The notes under the pieces were generated by a model. The model saw nothing but the letters and a program-made list of their open reading frames with translations, was not told where the DNA came from and made no database searches. Shown one piece after another: positions 1 through 10,910 of a stretch of DNA of 64,000 nucleotides. This DNA comes from Phaeotremella fagi (lineage: Eukaryota; Basidiomycota; Tremellomycetes; Tremellales; Phaeotremellaceae): positions 434,001 to 498,000 of the forward strand of contig BCHU01000005.1 in the NCBI GenBank assembly GCA_001599715.1, in the 5' to 3' direction. Within the stretch, counting starts at the first letter, position 1; each line of letters starts with the position of its first letter. The position numbers and the translations under genes were made by a program.

Positions 1-166
1 ATCGACGCGATCGAGGTACTGTTGTCGTAACCTAGGATGATGAGTGTCCGGTAATAGAAATTGACTTACTTCCATTTGTATGTATGCAATGATTTCAGTT
101 TGAAATTTCTCATATGGATATCGGAGTATCGAGTATTCGGACTTGGATTTCGAGAGCTATCGTCAA

Positions 167-1206
167 TTACCGACTTGAAAATCGTCGTACCTCTTTTAAA
201 CGCTCTGTAGCTAAGCGCCTCCACTTTTCATCCACTTCTACCCATTCTTCACTGGTTTCCTTTTCACCTTCTTCCCATTGAGCATAGCGAGACAAAGCAT
301 TGGATGAGAAAAGCTCATTTTGTTGGCGAGGGGTACCCGGATAGTCAATCGCAGCAGACAGTGGTTGGATTGATTTCCGACCACTCAAAAGATAGATCTG
401 TTGCATCAGAACAATTCATCGAGACAACCTACCTGAGTGGAGAATTCTAACCATAAATTCAAAGCGTGTAAACTGCTTCTTTTCTCTCTGGGAACTACGA
501 CCAGCCAAAAATTTTTCCAGGCTGAACGCAACATTCTGTTTCGTCTTTCCATCTGAGTTGACTCATCATCGGTATCTGTGTGCTGTAGAAAATCTCCAGC
601 CGAATCTGGATACAGAACGGTGCAAAGAAAAGTGACAATGTTTGAAAGAGATAACGTTCCTTCTAACACAGTTGGATCTAGAACAGCTCTGGTTTTAGCT
701 TGAAGGTAGGTTATGACGTCGGGGAAGAGTGGGAAAGGAGGAGAATCTGGCTTGAACATGTATGTTTGTCGAATGGCTAGTGACAAAAACCAGATGTTAG
801 AGTGCCATCTAAGGGAATGAAGCTCATGGAAAGACTAACACTGCAATTTTTCCCAATCACCTCTCTTCCAAGACCTGTCTCTTCTCAACAATCTGATCAA
901 ACTATCTCCAGCGACCTTCCCAAGTAGTTCAGCTCTTTCTTCTGTAGTCAACTCCCTAGCGCCTGAAAAGGACTCTCGAAGTGATCGTCGTCTGTTTGGA
1001 GGAGTAGACTGAAGTTCAAGTTGATCTGATTCCCTGATTTCGGAATTCAAATTCAATCTTGATTTCTTTTTGGCTTTTCGAGACGGCGTGACTTCATTCT
1101 CACTATTGTCCCTTTCGATTTCTCTTGCGCGTCTGCGGGTGTTCCTTGTAGAAGGTCTGGTATGTCGACTAGGACCTGCTTCAGCTGTAGACCGAGTGAC
1201 AGGCAT
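167..1206 (-). CDS. Hypothetical protein, 3 exons, 313 aa
   Basis: I do not recognise this protein. Three exons join in frame: 1206-840, 776-433 and 397-167, total 942 nt. Introns start GT and end AG; the first has a CTAAC branch point (reverse strand, near 797). The start at 1206 opens a basic, Ser/Arg-rich disordered N-terminus of about 75 residues with short basic clusters that could act as nuclear localisation signals. The remainder looks folded and helical, with Trp/Leu-rich segments and an acidic stretch near residue 190. The stop is TAA at 167-169. It lies 149 bp downstream of the RPR2 stop on the same strand. Nuclear location is only an inference from the basic N-terminus. Confidence 0.75.
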
Positions 1207-1355
1207 TCTTGATGGATGGATACTGGATATGATATGGTAAGTTATGAGAAGTGAAAAGTCAAAAGATGAAATCAATGCATCAATTGTTTATACGCGTTTC
1301 AGTGGCAACAATTGCCACGTGGATATCAATTACGGTTGAGTCAACCGTCTTGTTT

Positions 1356-2184
1356 CTACACCGTACCCCAGCCCACAACCTTCTCTTGACCTTTCCAAAG
1401 TTCATGTCCTTTCGTATCATTACCGCTCTTCTCAAGTTGAAAGAATGGACGTTTACTACGTTTAGCAATTCTTGAACGGCGTTTAGCACGATTGGTCCCA
1501 TCAATTGAGGTTAAAGGTATATCAGGTGGTAGATCCGTGGTGTTTTCTCCTGTGGATGAATTCGATATTGGTGGACAAGGTATGACCAGAGATGTAGAGC
1601 AGACGAGACAAGTTTGATTCGAGACATTGAAGTGTGATCGATTTGCTATGTGACCCAGCGTCAATTTTATCGCGTTTCGGAGGTGGCTACTTACGTCTAT
1701 TCCTGATTCTACTTGTTAAGCCAGGTACCAAAACTGTGGAGCAAGTCTTACAGATTGTCCTCTTTAGAGATGGATCTCTGTAGTAAAGAACGGATTATAA
1801 ATAAACTCCAAAAGGATATTATATCGAGACTCACAATTTCAATTGATTATGTGCCGCCAATTTTTTTGTAGCAGCCATAGAAGATCTCGCCAAACGAGCA
1901 AAATCAATCATCGTCCCGTCTTGTTCAATTTCATTCTCTACAGCTTTACGTTTCCCTTTCCTATCAATCGCAACACCAACTTGATTCGTGGAAGGTAGTT
2001 TTGACTTTGAGGACGACGGTTGAGAATGATATGAGTTTTGAAGTAGGATACTAGCTTGATAAGTGAAATTAATTCTTTGAAACAAGTCGGAACATGGTGG
2101 TGGACCAGTGAGATTCGCCTTCCTCTCTGCTTTCAAAATAGCTTTTGATTTTTGACCTTGCTTCTTGACATTGTCGTCTACCAT
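1356..2184 (-). CDS. RPR2: Ribonuclease P/MRP-associated subunit Rpr2/Rpp21-like (zinc ribbon)
   Basis: Exons 2184-1835, 1777-1695 and 1645-1356 join in frame to 240 aa. The Rpr2/Rpp21/Snm1 family binds the RNA of RNase P (5' maturation of pre-tRNA) or RNase MRP. The family signature is visible: an N-terminal helical segment (PPCSDLFQRINFTYQAS, about residues 29-45) followed by a split zinc ribbon with CKTC in exon 2 and CLVC in exon 3. The two CxxC pairs are brought together only by splicing, which supports the intron calls. The C-terminal tail is basic, as is common in the family. Rpr2 (RNase P) and Snm1 (MRP) paralogs share this zinc ribbon, so the exact particle is not settled. It is divergent from the Clr4-like gene, with 373 bp between starts. 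Confidence 0.83.
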
Positions 2185-2557
2185 TATTGAAGTTAAGGAG
2201 GAGGATATGTCTTTTTATTGTCAGAGGTCGAATTTTGACTGATTGGAATTTGTTGATACGACGGAGATTAGTTATATATCCGTTTGTTGCGCTTTTAGGA
2301 CCTCGCCTGTTTGGCTACTGCACGAGTATTTTCCAACCACTCACTACCTTCGTGTCTACAAATATCGTCTCTATAGACATACGTGTTCAATGTCTAGTCT
2401 TTCTTCTAGTGACTGAGCCTACATGTGGATACAACAATAATTTTGTCTCATATCATCATCAGTGAGCTCATCTCACCCAACAGGCGGAAATAGTAAGTCA
2501 GATTGTTCATGGCATCTATAAGCAACTTACTAGATGGTATTTACTTACATCTCAGAT
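2185..2557. promoter_or_regulatory. Divergent promoter region RPR2 / Clr4-like gene
   Basis: This 373-bp gap holds both 5' regions. AG/GTAAGT-like sites near 2508-2515 suggest a possible 5'UTR intron of the SET gene. I see no TATA box or repeat. Confidence 0.4.
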
Positions 2558-5500
2558 ATGACTGACAGTGATGATAACCCAATTGAATTCTTTCCCAGTC
2601 TTACATCTGGAATTCAATGTGAGTTTTAAGGGTTATTGACCTCAGCTGAAAATGATTAGCCTCCGGATCATCATCTCGTCCTCACGTGCAACAAGATGGT
2701 GAGAAATCCTCTTCTTCTTGTAATTCCATAAATGAAGAGAATGGGACATGAAGAAAAATGTTAACTGACTGATCTGATACCAACAGATGCATTCGAGATA
2801 AACTTTCAGCCTCGGTCATCCTATCCAAAGAAATTCCAAGGTGAGTATTTCCAAGCCCTCATCTCGAGAGGGTGCTTTCACTGAGATGATGTTTGGCAGT
2901 TAGCAAAAGGCCGCAAACTTCGACCAGACGATCATCAGGATCAGGAGCGGTCGACGATCGTGAGTTGCCTGCGCATCTAGTTTGCTTCAACCGGCATAAT
3001 TATACCCAGTGGGCTGTAATCTGACATCTTGCTTGTGTTTAGCCATTGTTCTCGGCGATTCTGATTCCGATTCTACTGAAGACGATGTGGTTTTTCCATC
3101 CACCCAAACCAATCGAAAACCGATAATAACCACTAAGCAGAATTCAAAACCAAATTTCATCCGCGGTACGAATCTTAATGCCCCGTTGACATCCATATTC
3201 GACAAAAGTCCCACAAAACGACCTCGTATGCGAGCTGATTTTTCCGCAACGACTACACCTACTGTTCAAGTCTCACCTATGAAGACTTCTGACTTATCAG
3301 AAAACCAACGGGGGAAACAACGTGCTGTTGAACCCCTTGAAGAGCCCGACTTTTCGCCTTCTATCTCTTCTACGAAGCAACTTCGTGCAACCTGGATGAC
3401 TCGATCACCTACCTTGGATCCGATCGATACATCTATCACCAATTCTACGAATGGCAATGCCTCACCAAACATCGAACCACTACCTGCCGAACCGTTCGTC
3501 AGTTCTGCCACTCCAACCGCATTGCACATTGGTGGTGCTCCATCTCCCATGTCCTCTGGTAACACTTCTGAGGACATTGTATTAGCCGATCTTGCGAATG
3601 TCGACAGCGATTCGGAGCCAGATACTTCTTTCGTCGAGATTCAACCTGGTGCATCAGAAGATACTACTGGTATAGCCTTCCTTCCTACTGAACGATCGAC
3701 ACCACCTGCTATACCAGGCATTCCGCTCAACTCTTCGTCCAATGAGACAGTAGAGATGGCAGTTGATTCGATGACGGCAGACATCCAAGACGTCAAGGTT
3801 GAAGCAAATACGACAGATATCATCATTCCATCGTTCCAACGATTGTCACGACGGGAGAAAAGAAGAGCGGACACCACCACTGAAAGATTAGAAAGTAAAA
3901 AACCAGCCCGACGTCTGGAACAATCGCATTCTTTCGAGTTGATTCTACCCTCCTTGTCGATATCTGAAAGATCTCAGTACACAGCTTCACCAAGTAGTAG
4001 TCCGATTTCAAAATTTGGTACCAGATTCAAGAAGTCAGCTGGACCCTTACGAAAAACCACTCAAGGTTTACCCAAAACTACTCGAGGATCTGCGGGGTCT
4101 TCGAAACACGACTCTTACGATGATTTTGAACTGGTATCAGTCAAGTCTAACGATACAGAAGATGAACAGAAGTATGAACCTCAACCGACAATGTCTGATG
4201 AAGACTGGCGAAAGTTTACTCTTTCTGGTGGTGCAGAAGAAGTTGAGATCATCCTTGATAGAGATGCACGAATATCTTCGGCTGAATACGGTAGTTTTGA
4301 CGAAGTTGCCGAAGGTCTTTACAGCAATTCACTTCCTGATCTTATACCAGCGGATCAACTGGTTCCAAGTCGACAAAGTAAAGCCGTTCGTTCACTTCCG
4401 GAACCCTGGTTTCTCAAGTGGAACGTTAAAGATGCCGGTCAAAATCTAACCAAAAACAACGCTCTTCTACGAAGTCTGTTCGAAGGGTATATGCAGGAAG
4501 CGACGGCTGATGACGAACCTCAAGCTGATCATATACAAGTTTTCAATGATGTTGATTATGACGGACCACCTCCGGATTTCGAATTCATTTATACCAACAA
4601 CGCAGTGTACAGTAAAGACGTCCCTGAACCAGAATTGGGATTGGGTTGCGGGTGTGATGGGCCTTGTAATCCGGAATCAAAAGCTTGTTCGTGTTTGAGA
4701 AGACAGGAGTTGTATTTCTATAATCAGGGGATACGTCAGTATAGGGGATTCGCTTATAATGAGTAAGTGCTGTTTTCTGGGATATAGACTTGAGCAATGG
4801 AATTGACAACCGATATAGCGAAGGTAGATTAAACTTTAATGACTTTGACAGTTCCATTTGGGAATGTGGACCGACTTGTGGCTGTCCTCCGGAATGCTAT
4901 AATCGGGTAATTCAGCGAGGTAGAAGTAAAAACACAAAAGTTGATTTGTTCAAGACTGTAAGTCAAGTCCCTACACTATTGTGACAGGTGCAGGTATTGA
5001 TAACGACGTTGCCCAGGCCAATAAGGGATGGGGTAAGTGTGAACAATCTTAGAATGATATTGCATCTTACGACGATGTCTTACAGGTGTTCGAGCTCGAA
5101 ACACCATACTTCAAGGAACTTTCATCGGGATTTATGCAGGAGAGTTTATAGCAGATGAAGAAGTCGAAATTCGGGGTCGAACATATGAAAAGATCGGTAG
5201 AACGTAAGTACTTTCCATTCTGATGAGCATCCAAATGACCAACATACCAGCTACCTGTTCGATTGTGATGGATGGCAAATTCGAAATCCACCTGCTGGAC
5301 TTCGAGCTGTTGATCCGAGATTGGCTGATTTGGCAGAGTGGACTCGATTGCGCGCTGTGGATGCTGCTGATGAGTCTTTGGATACTTATTGTTATTCTGC
5401 TTACAGTAGTAGGTTTATTTGCTGTTTGGCTTTCACGTGTCGATGCTGACATTCATCGCAGTTGATGCTTTCCATGTTGGGGTAAGTTACACAATTCGCT

Positions 5501-6202
5501 TGACTTGTCGTCAATGCTAACGTGGTTGGGTTTTCTCTTGGGAAATAGAACGTGAGTGGTTATTTCATCCGACTACCATCCCTTAACTGATAACGTCTAT
5601 CCCATAGTTCACCCGCTTCTTCGTATGTCAACTTTATATGAGACGTTATTCATTCGCTGATTCATGTAGAACCATTCCTGTGATCCTAATTTAATTATTT
5701 GTCAGGCTTATGTCTATGTAAGTGACAAGACAATCCAATTCAAGTCCGCCTAGACTGATTAATGTTTCTCAGGATTTCCATCCAGAACGCCCTCTGTGAG
5801 CTTTCGATCTCATCGTCTGAATTGCCCTAATGTAATTTCAACACTTAGGTTATGTATTTTTGCTCGTAGGACTATCAGACCTGGAGAGGAGATGTGTATT
5901 TCGTACAAGGGCATACCCGTGGGTTCTAATAATGATGAAGGTTGTCGATTATGGTTGACTCATGATCTAATGTATAGGACGACGTTGCGACCCCAGTGAA
6001 AGCAAAGGCTATCAAGAAAGGGAAAATCCAATCTTCACCTGCTCACGTCACTGCTAGACATAAAGCTGAAGCAGCTGAATCTAAACAACCGTTATCTAAA
6101 GATAGATGTTATTGGTAAGTCAGCCATTTTATTCCAATATTGATGGATGATAGTGGTGCCAGCAATTGCGATGGGTTGATGTTCGGGGTTGGAAATGATT
6201 GA
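2558..6202 (+). CDS. CLR4: Clr4/SUV39-type histone H3-K9 methyltransferase (SET), 17 exons, 909 aa
   Basis: Exons: 2558-2618, 2660-2698, 2787-2840, 2900-2959, 3043-4762, 4819-4957, 5017-5032, 5086-5203, 5251-5408, 5462-5481, 5549-5551, 5608-5622, 5670-5717, 5773-5795, 5849-5918, 5978-6114, 6154-6202; total 2730 nt, in frame. The family methylates H3K9 with S-adenosylmethionine to build heterochromatin. Visible: a long Ser/Thr/Pro-rich disordered N-terminus (to about 560); a Cys-rich pre-SET beginning CGCDGPC near residue 606; a SET domain from KGWGVRA near 692 through GNFTRFFNHSCDPN (795-808) to the EEMCISY region; and post-SET CYCGASNC near 893-900, which depends on the acceptor at 6153. Exon 11 is 3 nt long and encodes the conserved Asn of the GN motif. 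I see no N-terminal chromodomain. It converges on MED21 with only 94 bp between stops. The start is the first ATG giving an open spliced frame; an upstream UTR intron is possible. Confidence 0.9.
5549..5551 (+). other. CLR4: Three-nucleotide microexon (AAC, Asn) of the SET gene
   Basis: The codon AAC sits between an AG acceptor (5547-5548) and a GTGAGT donor (5552-5557). Flanking introns are 5482-5548 and 5552-5607. Including it gives HVGNFTRFFNHSC, the expected SET core; omitting it deletes the conserved Asn without shifting the frame. Confidence 0.8.
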
Positions 6203-6296
6203 GGGTTCCAATTTGTCTGGGTCAATTGCTGAGGATGTATAATTTCGAATCATATTTTTATCTATCATCATGTGATTTTTCTATAAATTCCCCTTT

Positions 6297-7021
6297 TCAC
6301 TGTTGTTCACCTAAAGCTACTTCCAAAGCATCTTGCAATTCTTTCAAAAGCGCTTCTATTCGTTCATCAGTTAAATCTGCTGAATCGATGAAGGAATGAA
6401 GAACTAACCAGATTGGGCTAAAGCATCTCGATATTCTTGATTGGCAACTAACATTTCATCTTGTAATTCTTCCAATCTTTTGTTCTGATTGATATCAGTG
6501 GTTTGGAAGTTTATGGGTTTAAGTCTAGACATACTCTGTTCTCACTCTCTTCTTTTCTTGGTAAAGCCGCAATCAAGGTTTCGATATCTTTTGAACGTTT
6601 GACGATATCTGCGACGAAAGTTTCGATAGCGACTAAACCCCAGATACTGATTAATGCATGACTTCAATTGATGAGAGAAGAGGACATTGACCTACCCTTG
6701 TAATCTTTTCTTCTGGCTGCTTGGGACGTTGATAGGGTTGATGGAATTTGGATGGAGGCTTGTTCAAATTGTGTTCTTTTGGTTATATATTCTATCGAGG
6801 TTGATGTTAATGTGAGAAGCTGGTTGGTATATCAGTATTGGTCCATTCATTTATTGTGAATTTCAATTTACATCTAGAATTGCATCTTGAAGCTGGAGAC
6901 AGTGGTCAGTTACCATTCATCGATAGTCCTTTTTGAAGATCACTCACTTGAGTTATCCTGTCCTACAAAGATTGTCAGATTGTTCTTCAATCATCAGATT
7001 GGATCGTTGAAAACTCACCAT
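6297..7021 (-). CDS. MED21: Mediator complex subunit 21 (Srb7)
   Basis: Splicing small exons on the minus strand gives about 139 aa opening MDRITQLQDAILD, the characteristic Med21 N-terminus. Med21 is a coiled-coil subunit of the Mediator middle module, pairing with Med7 and bridging RNA polymerase II and activators. Later features: the conserved DIVKRSKDIETLIAALP segment, then a coiled coil (KRLEELQDEMLVANQEYRDAL) and a C-terminal amphipathic helix. The ATG at 7021 is immediately followed by an intron (GTGAGT), then 15-nt and 21-nt exons, so the gene is easy to miss. An in-frame upstream ATG at 7048 would add nine residues; I prefer 7021 because it matches the family start. The stop is TGA at 6299-6297. 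Confidence 0.85.
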
Positions 7022-7352
7022 ATCAGTGGATAATTCCCCGCTGAGCATCGCTGGTACCAGAGGTCATTGCAGTTTCTAAAAAGTCAAATTCAATACATCC
7101 CGTCTTACTGTTGATTGGTATCAGTATGATCCGACACATGAACGTATACTTACATCTCGAAATAACAAGAATTTTGAATAACGAAAGTAGAAGTAGAATG
7201 AAACGATTAATTGGGTTGAAACGTTAACGCGATTTCACATAAACAACCGGAAGAAATGGAATTCGACTTCTTCCTTTTATCAACAACTCATAATCTATCT
7301 CTAGTATCGCTCGAATTCCAAAGCTCATATCCATAATCTGGACACAGCTACC
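7022..7352. promoter_or_regulatory. Divergent promoter region MED21 / BUB2
   Basis: About 330 bp between divergent starts, AT-rich near 7150-7300. No repeat or clear element is seen. Confidence 0.35.
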
Positions 7353-8743
7353 ATGAGTAGATCAACTAGGAAAGCTTCATCAACCCCGGTAGAAATATAC
7401 GATCAACTCTCTTCACTCCTCCATCCACCCTCAGCTTCAACCAGTAAACATCGATCAGGTGCAGATATTTCGGATGGAATGAAAAGAATACGTAGATTGG
7501 TTCTAACAGAGGGCATACCTGAGATAGTAGGTCATATGTCATTGATAGAACTTTCAATCTTCACATCAACTGATGGATTATTTTATAGGAGGGACGACCA
7601 GCGCTCAGACCATTGATCTGGAAACTGATGCTGAAAATTGAAAATCTGGATATGGAAGAATACCTCAAATATGTAGAGATGGGTGCTTCGAGTGTTAGTA
7701 CGAAAAGTGAGTTTTCGCAACCTTGTGCAATCTGATGATTCTAGTCAAGAATGATACTTTCAGAACATTGGCTACGGATACCCAATTCAAGGGAAAGGTC
7801 AAGGAGGATATGTTGATTCGTCTACTAGAAGCATTTGTCTGGAAGAATCATGGTAAGTCATTCAATTGTCATTTGGGGATTGATCTTGCATGCTGATCTG
7901 TTCGCATATTTAGGATCAGAAAGAGACGGTTTACCTTTCACATATGTTCAAGGTATGTTCACCATCATCCACTTTAATCAACTTTGAGATGCTGACACGA
8001 TTCTTAGGCATGAACGTCCTCTCTGCACCGTTTCTATACACAATGCCAAGTCAACTCGAGGCTTTCGCTTGTTTTTCAACTTTCATCGAACGTTCTTGTC
8101 CCCTTTACGTTCAGCCAACTTTAGTAGGAGTTCATCGTGGTTTGAAGGTGTGTGGTAAATTGACTCGCATTCTGTCGATCACCCGTATTTCAATTGAACT
8201 CACTAAACTTGTTCTAGCTACTGGATAGATGTCTCAAATTTGTCGATGGGGAATTATACGATTATCTGAGAAGCAAAAATCTTTCTGCCGAATTATACGC
8301 TTTCCCCTGTAAGTTTCATCCATGTAATTGCTGAACTACACTCACCTCGATACCGCAGCTGTATTAACACTGTGCGCTTGTACGCCACCTCTTGAAGAGG
8401 TACTTCGTCTATGGGAGTGAGTCTCAACCTTTCATAATCCATATTTCTCTTTTACTAATCATACCAATCATAGTTTCCTATTAGCCTTTGGAGTTCATCT
8501 AAACATCCTTTGCGTGATCGCTCAACTGTTGTTAATGAGACAGGAGATAATGGATTCACCATCGTGAGAATACTTGTCTGAAGGTTGCAACCGTGACTGA
8601 CTTGTATTGGTAGACCTATGAAATTACTTCGGACGTTCCCACCGTTGGACAGTAAACCAGTTATTGGAGTTACTGTCGCACTCGTCAAAGATTTACCGGA
8701 GGATTTATACAAGGAACTGGTAGCTCATCCATTCACATCCTAG
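7353..8743 (+). CDS. BUB2: Bub2/Cdc16 family TBC GTPase-activating protein
   Basis: Nine exons join in frame: 7353-7526, 7589-7706, 7745-7852, 7914-7952, 8008-8147, 8218-8308, 8359-8416, 8474-8563 and about 8614-8743; about 315 aa, close to the usual Bub2 length near 300. Bub2 is the catalytic half of a two-part GAP for the spindle-pole GTPase Tem1/Spg1 and restrains mitotic exit or septation. TBC features: RPLIWKLML (motif A); the arginine finger in NDTFRTLATD (Arg near 104); the glutamine finger in YVQGMN (Gln near 146); and RLWDFLLAFG. Both catalytic fingers are present. The C-terminus is uncertain: a GT at 8719 could splice to an AG near 8829 and replace the last seven residues with a longer tail. 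Confidence 0.87.
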
Positions 8744-9182
8744 TTCAATCACTCGATGTCGCCTTGATTTGTTGACCACTCTTGTCACTGGTTGTACGGA
8801 TCAACGGAAATATTTCTTGTTGATTAGAACATTCGAATCAATCTGCTTTACTGGGTCATAAATGGAATGGACTACACATTATCTATCTCACCGTACGGTC
8901 CGGATATTCTTACAGCTGGGCTATCGAACATCACGGGTATTCAATATTAATGGAAGGGCATTCGATCAGAGGGATATGGAGTACTTCACACATTATCTGC
9001 TAGTATGCGTGCTCAAAGGATGAATTCGAAATGAATGACGTTCACTTCCTCCATAAGTACATAACTGAAACTCAGCCGACTAGAAAACGTTTCTCCGCCC
9101 CGGGCTCCATTCGCCATTACCTGAAACCCGATATTCTTCTATCCCCTTCTTAGGTGCGGCTTAAGAAAGCTCATGACACAAG
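8744..9182. other. Intergenic, possible alternative BUB2 3' exon
   Basis: About 440 bp. The stretch 8830-8950 is open in a frame that could follow BUB2 if the GT at 8719 is used as a donor. No other gene is supported. Confidence 0.3.
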
Positions 9183-9602
9183 TCACGTCTTGCAATCTTC
9201 CCCATCTACAGACTGGAGTTCCCCCAACCTCCCGTTTCTCTCACAGATCCCTCTGTCAACCTCAGATATCCCTTCTTCAACCTCCGAAATCAAGAAAGTG
9301 ATAACAGTCTTTCCAGCAGCAGCCTCATATTTCCCATCCTCGATAAACCTGAAACTCAGACGGTCTCCCCAGTATAGAAAATTAGTAGCATCCCTCGCGC
9401 GGCCCCATAAAGATATGTTGCTGCTCGGAGTTGATGGATTGATCGACATGAGGCGTGCTGAGAAATCTTTACTTAGTTCTTTAGTCTCACTTTCTACTCC
9501 AACTTCCTTGTCTACCGATGGGTTGAACTCGAAACCAAAGAGACTTAGTTTGACTGTCTCTGTGAACAGAGAATAGTAGGTGGTGATTTCTGGAGCTGGC
9601 AT
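9183..9602 (-). CDS. Hypothetical protein, 139 aa, single exon
   Basis: I do not recognise this ORF. It encodes 139 residues, acidic at the C-terminus, with a central FLYWGDRLSFRFIEDGKYEA stretch typical of a beta-rich fold. No signal peptide or membrane segment is seen. The opposite strand is also open over 9154-9576; I prefer this strand because its composition (mixed hydrophobic and charged, aromatic-rich) is more protein-like than the Ser/Pro/Leu-rich alternative. It lies upstream of the tandem small-ORF cluster on the same strand and is of similar size, but no convincing similarity to that family is visible. Confidence 0.5.
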   Translation of the reverse strand: MPAPEITTYYSLFTETVKLSLFGFEFNPSVDKEVGVESETKELSKDFSARLMSINPSTPSSNISLWGRARDATNFLYWGDRLSFRFIEDGKYEAAAGKTVITFLISEVEEGISEVDRGICERNGRLGELQSVDGEDCKT

Positions 9603-10024
9603 GATGATGAGGATTGTATATCAAGTTTGATAAACGAATTGGGAAGACTTAAAGAAAAGAAAAGCGTAAGAAATGTCCTATTGTACAAATACAAATTACC
9701 TTTGGTCTTCCACAAAGAGCGTTCCGTCCATTCATTAAAACGTCACTCCATGAAAAATGCCGAAAAGTCTTTGCACGAGTATTTGTGGTCTTCCAGAGTC
9801 TGGAAAGGTAAAAGGATAATCAAGTTTGGCTTCTAGTAAAAAGCCGACTATTTCAGTAAACTCGAGAGAAGCAAGTAGGCATCAGAAGTTGATCAGAGAA
9901 AGCTGTGGAGCTCTTTGGAAGCCATATCATATTCATCAGCTCGGTGGCAAAAACATTCACTATAACACTCGTACATAACCTCCTCTTTCCATCATAAGCA
10001 GTCGATATAGAACGAACACAAAAA
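9603..10024. other. Intergenic, no gene supported
   Basis: About 420 bp, AT-rich. A short plus-strand ORF (9627-9836) has no supporting features. The right end (from 9972) belongs to the duplicated unit described below. Confidence 0.4.
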
Positions 10025-10573
10025 CTAAGAACAGAGTTCCTGGGTATCCCAGCTGGTAAGACCAGTGAAAGTCTTACACTTCGTGGTTGATTTTGCGTGA
10101 TCGAATACTTCTAGTATAACCTTGAAACTCTCTAAAGTTTTAGGATTGTCTACAACACAATTGCTGATGGTGATGTTCTCACACCAACCCTCTTTGATCT
10201 TATCTTGGGGAATGACGGAATAGGTATCTCCGTCGCCTTTCTGAACAGTTACCTTTGAATGGTTGGGGAGATTACCATAAGAATTGTTGATAGCCTCTTG
10301 GGTTTTGTTGGAGGTCGATTCGATACTCCAGAGATAACCTGAGAAGGTATCGGCTTGTTCTTTGGCTTGTTTGACGTCGTAGAGATAGAACATAAGTTCT
10401 GTTTCGTACTTGACAGTATCGGTTGGGTTGTTGGTGGTAGGTTGTAAGTTGGACATGGTTGTTGTATGAAGAGAAGAAAGATAGGTTATCTGGCCTTTTC
10501 TGTGATACTTGTATTCAGACAATGAAAGGATTCAATAGACAAAGGTTGCTTGAGTTTTATTGGCAATGACGTT
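9972..10573. repeat. Tandem duplication, unit 1
   Basis: About 600 bp holding a 143-aa ORF plus flanks. It matches unit 2 (10840-11463) at both edges: ACATAACNTCCTC... at the left and ATTGGCAATGACGTT at the right, with the ORF and its upstream region in between. Confidence 0.75.
10025..10456 (-). CDS. Hypothetical tandem-family protein, copy 1, 143 aa
   Basis: The chosen start at 10456 (MSNLQPTTNNPTDT) aligns with the paralog at 10911-11342, and both are then exactly 143 aa. A longer in-frame start at 10522 exists but is not shared. Conserved blocks: YLYDVKQ near residue 25, FSGxLW near 40, SYGN, TYSVIP, GWCENITI and CVVD near the centre, and KTFxGxTxW near the C-terminus. It has two Cys in the central block, no signal peptide and no membrane segment, so a small soluble protein is likely. 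I recognise no domain. The 3' and 5' flanks are also duplicated, so the promoter was copied with the gene. Confidence 0.7.
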   Translation of the reverse strand: MSNLQPTTNNPTDTVKYETELMFYLYDVKQAKEQADTFSGYLWSIESTSNKTQEAINNSYGNLPNHSKVTVQKGDGDTYSVIPQDKIKEGWCENITISNCVVDNPKTLESFKVILEVFDHAKSTTKCKTFTGLTSWDTQELCS

Positions 10574-10910
10574 TGGTTGCTTTTGGTGTCTTAGCAATGT
10601 GTCACAGATTTACGAGTACTGTAATAAGGAGCTGTGACGTAGAGCTGAGACGTGTGAGAACGAGGGTCATCGGGGATTAAGTGACAATTGTCATACAGCC
10701 GTAGTTTGGAGCGAATCAAATTCCATGAGTGATACTGTAGTTCCGAGGCATAAGACGGTTTGACACCCAGGCTTAGTATTGATCAAAGGAGGTTAGTGTG
10801 TTAGTGTCACGATCACCGACTAACTATGATGGGCATTGATACATAACTTCCTCCCTTCATCACACGCAGTCGGTATAGAAAGATTACAAAACCCAAGAAC
10901 AGAGTTTCTA
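10457..10910. other. Intergenic between duplicated genes
   Basis: About 450 bp. 10457-10573 is the upstream part of unit 1; 10574-10839 is unique; 10840 onward is the 3' flank of unit 2. No gene is seen. Confidence 0.4.

Noticed and set aside
9154..9576. Plus-strand ORF of 140 aa
   Set aside because: Overlaps the minus-strand 139-aa ORF; composition (Ser/Pro/Leu/Thr) looks like a shadow. Neither strand is certain.
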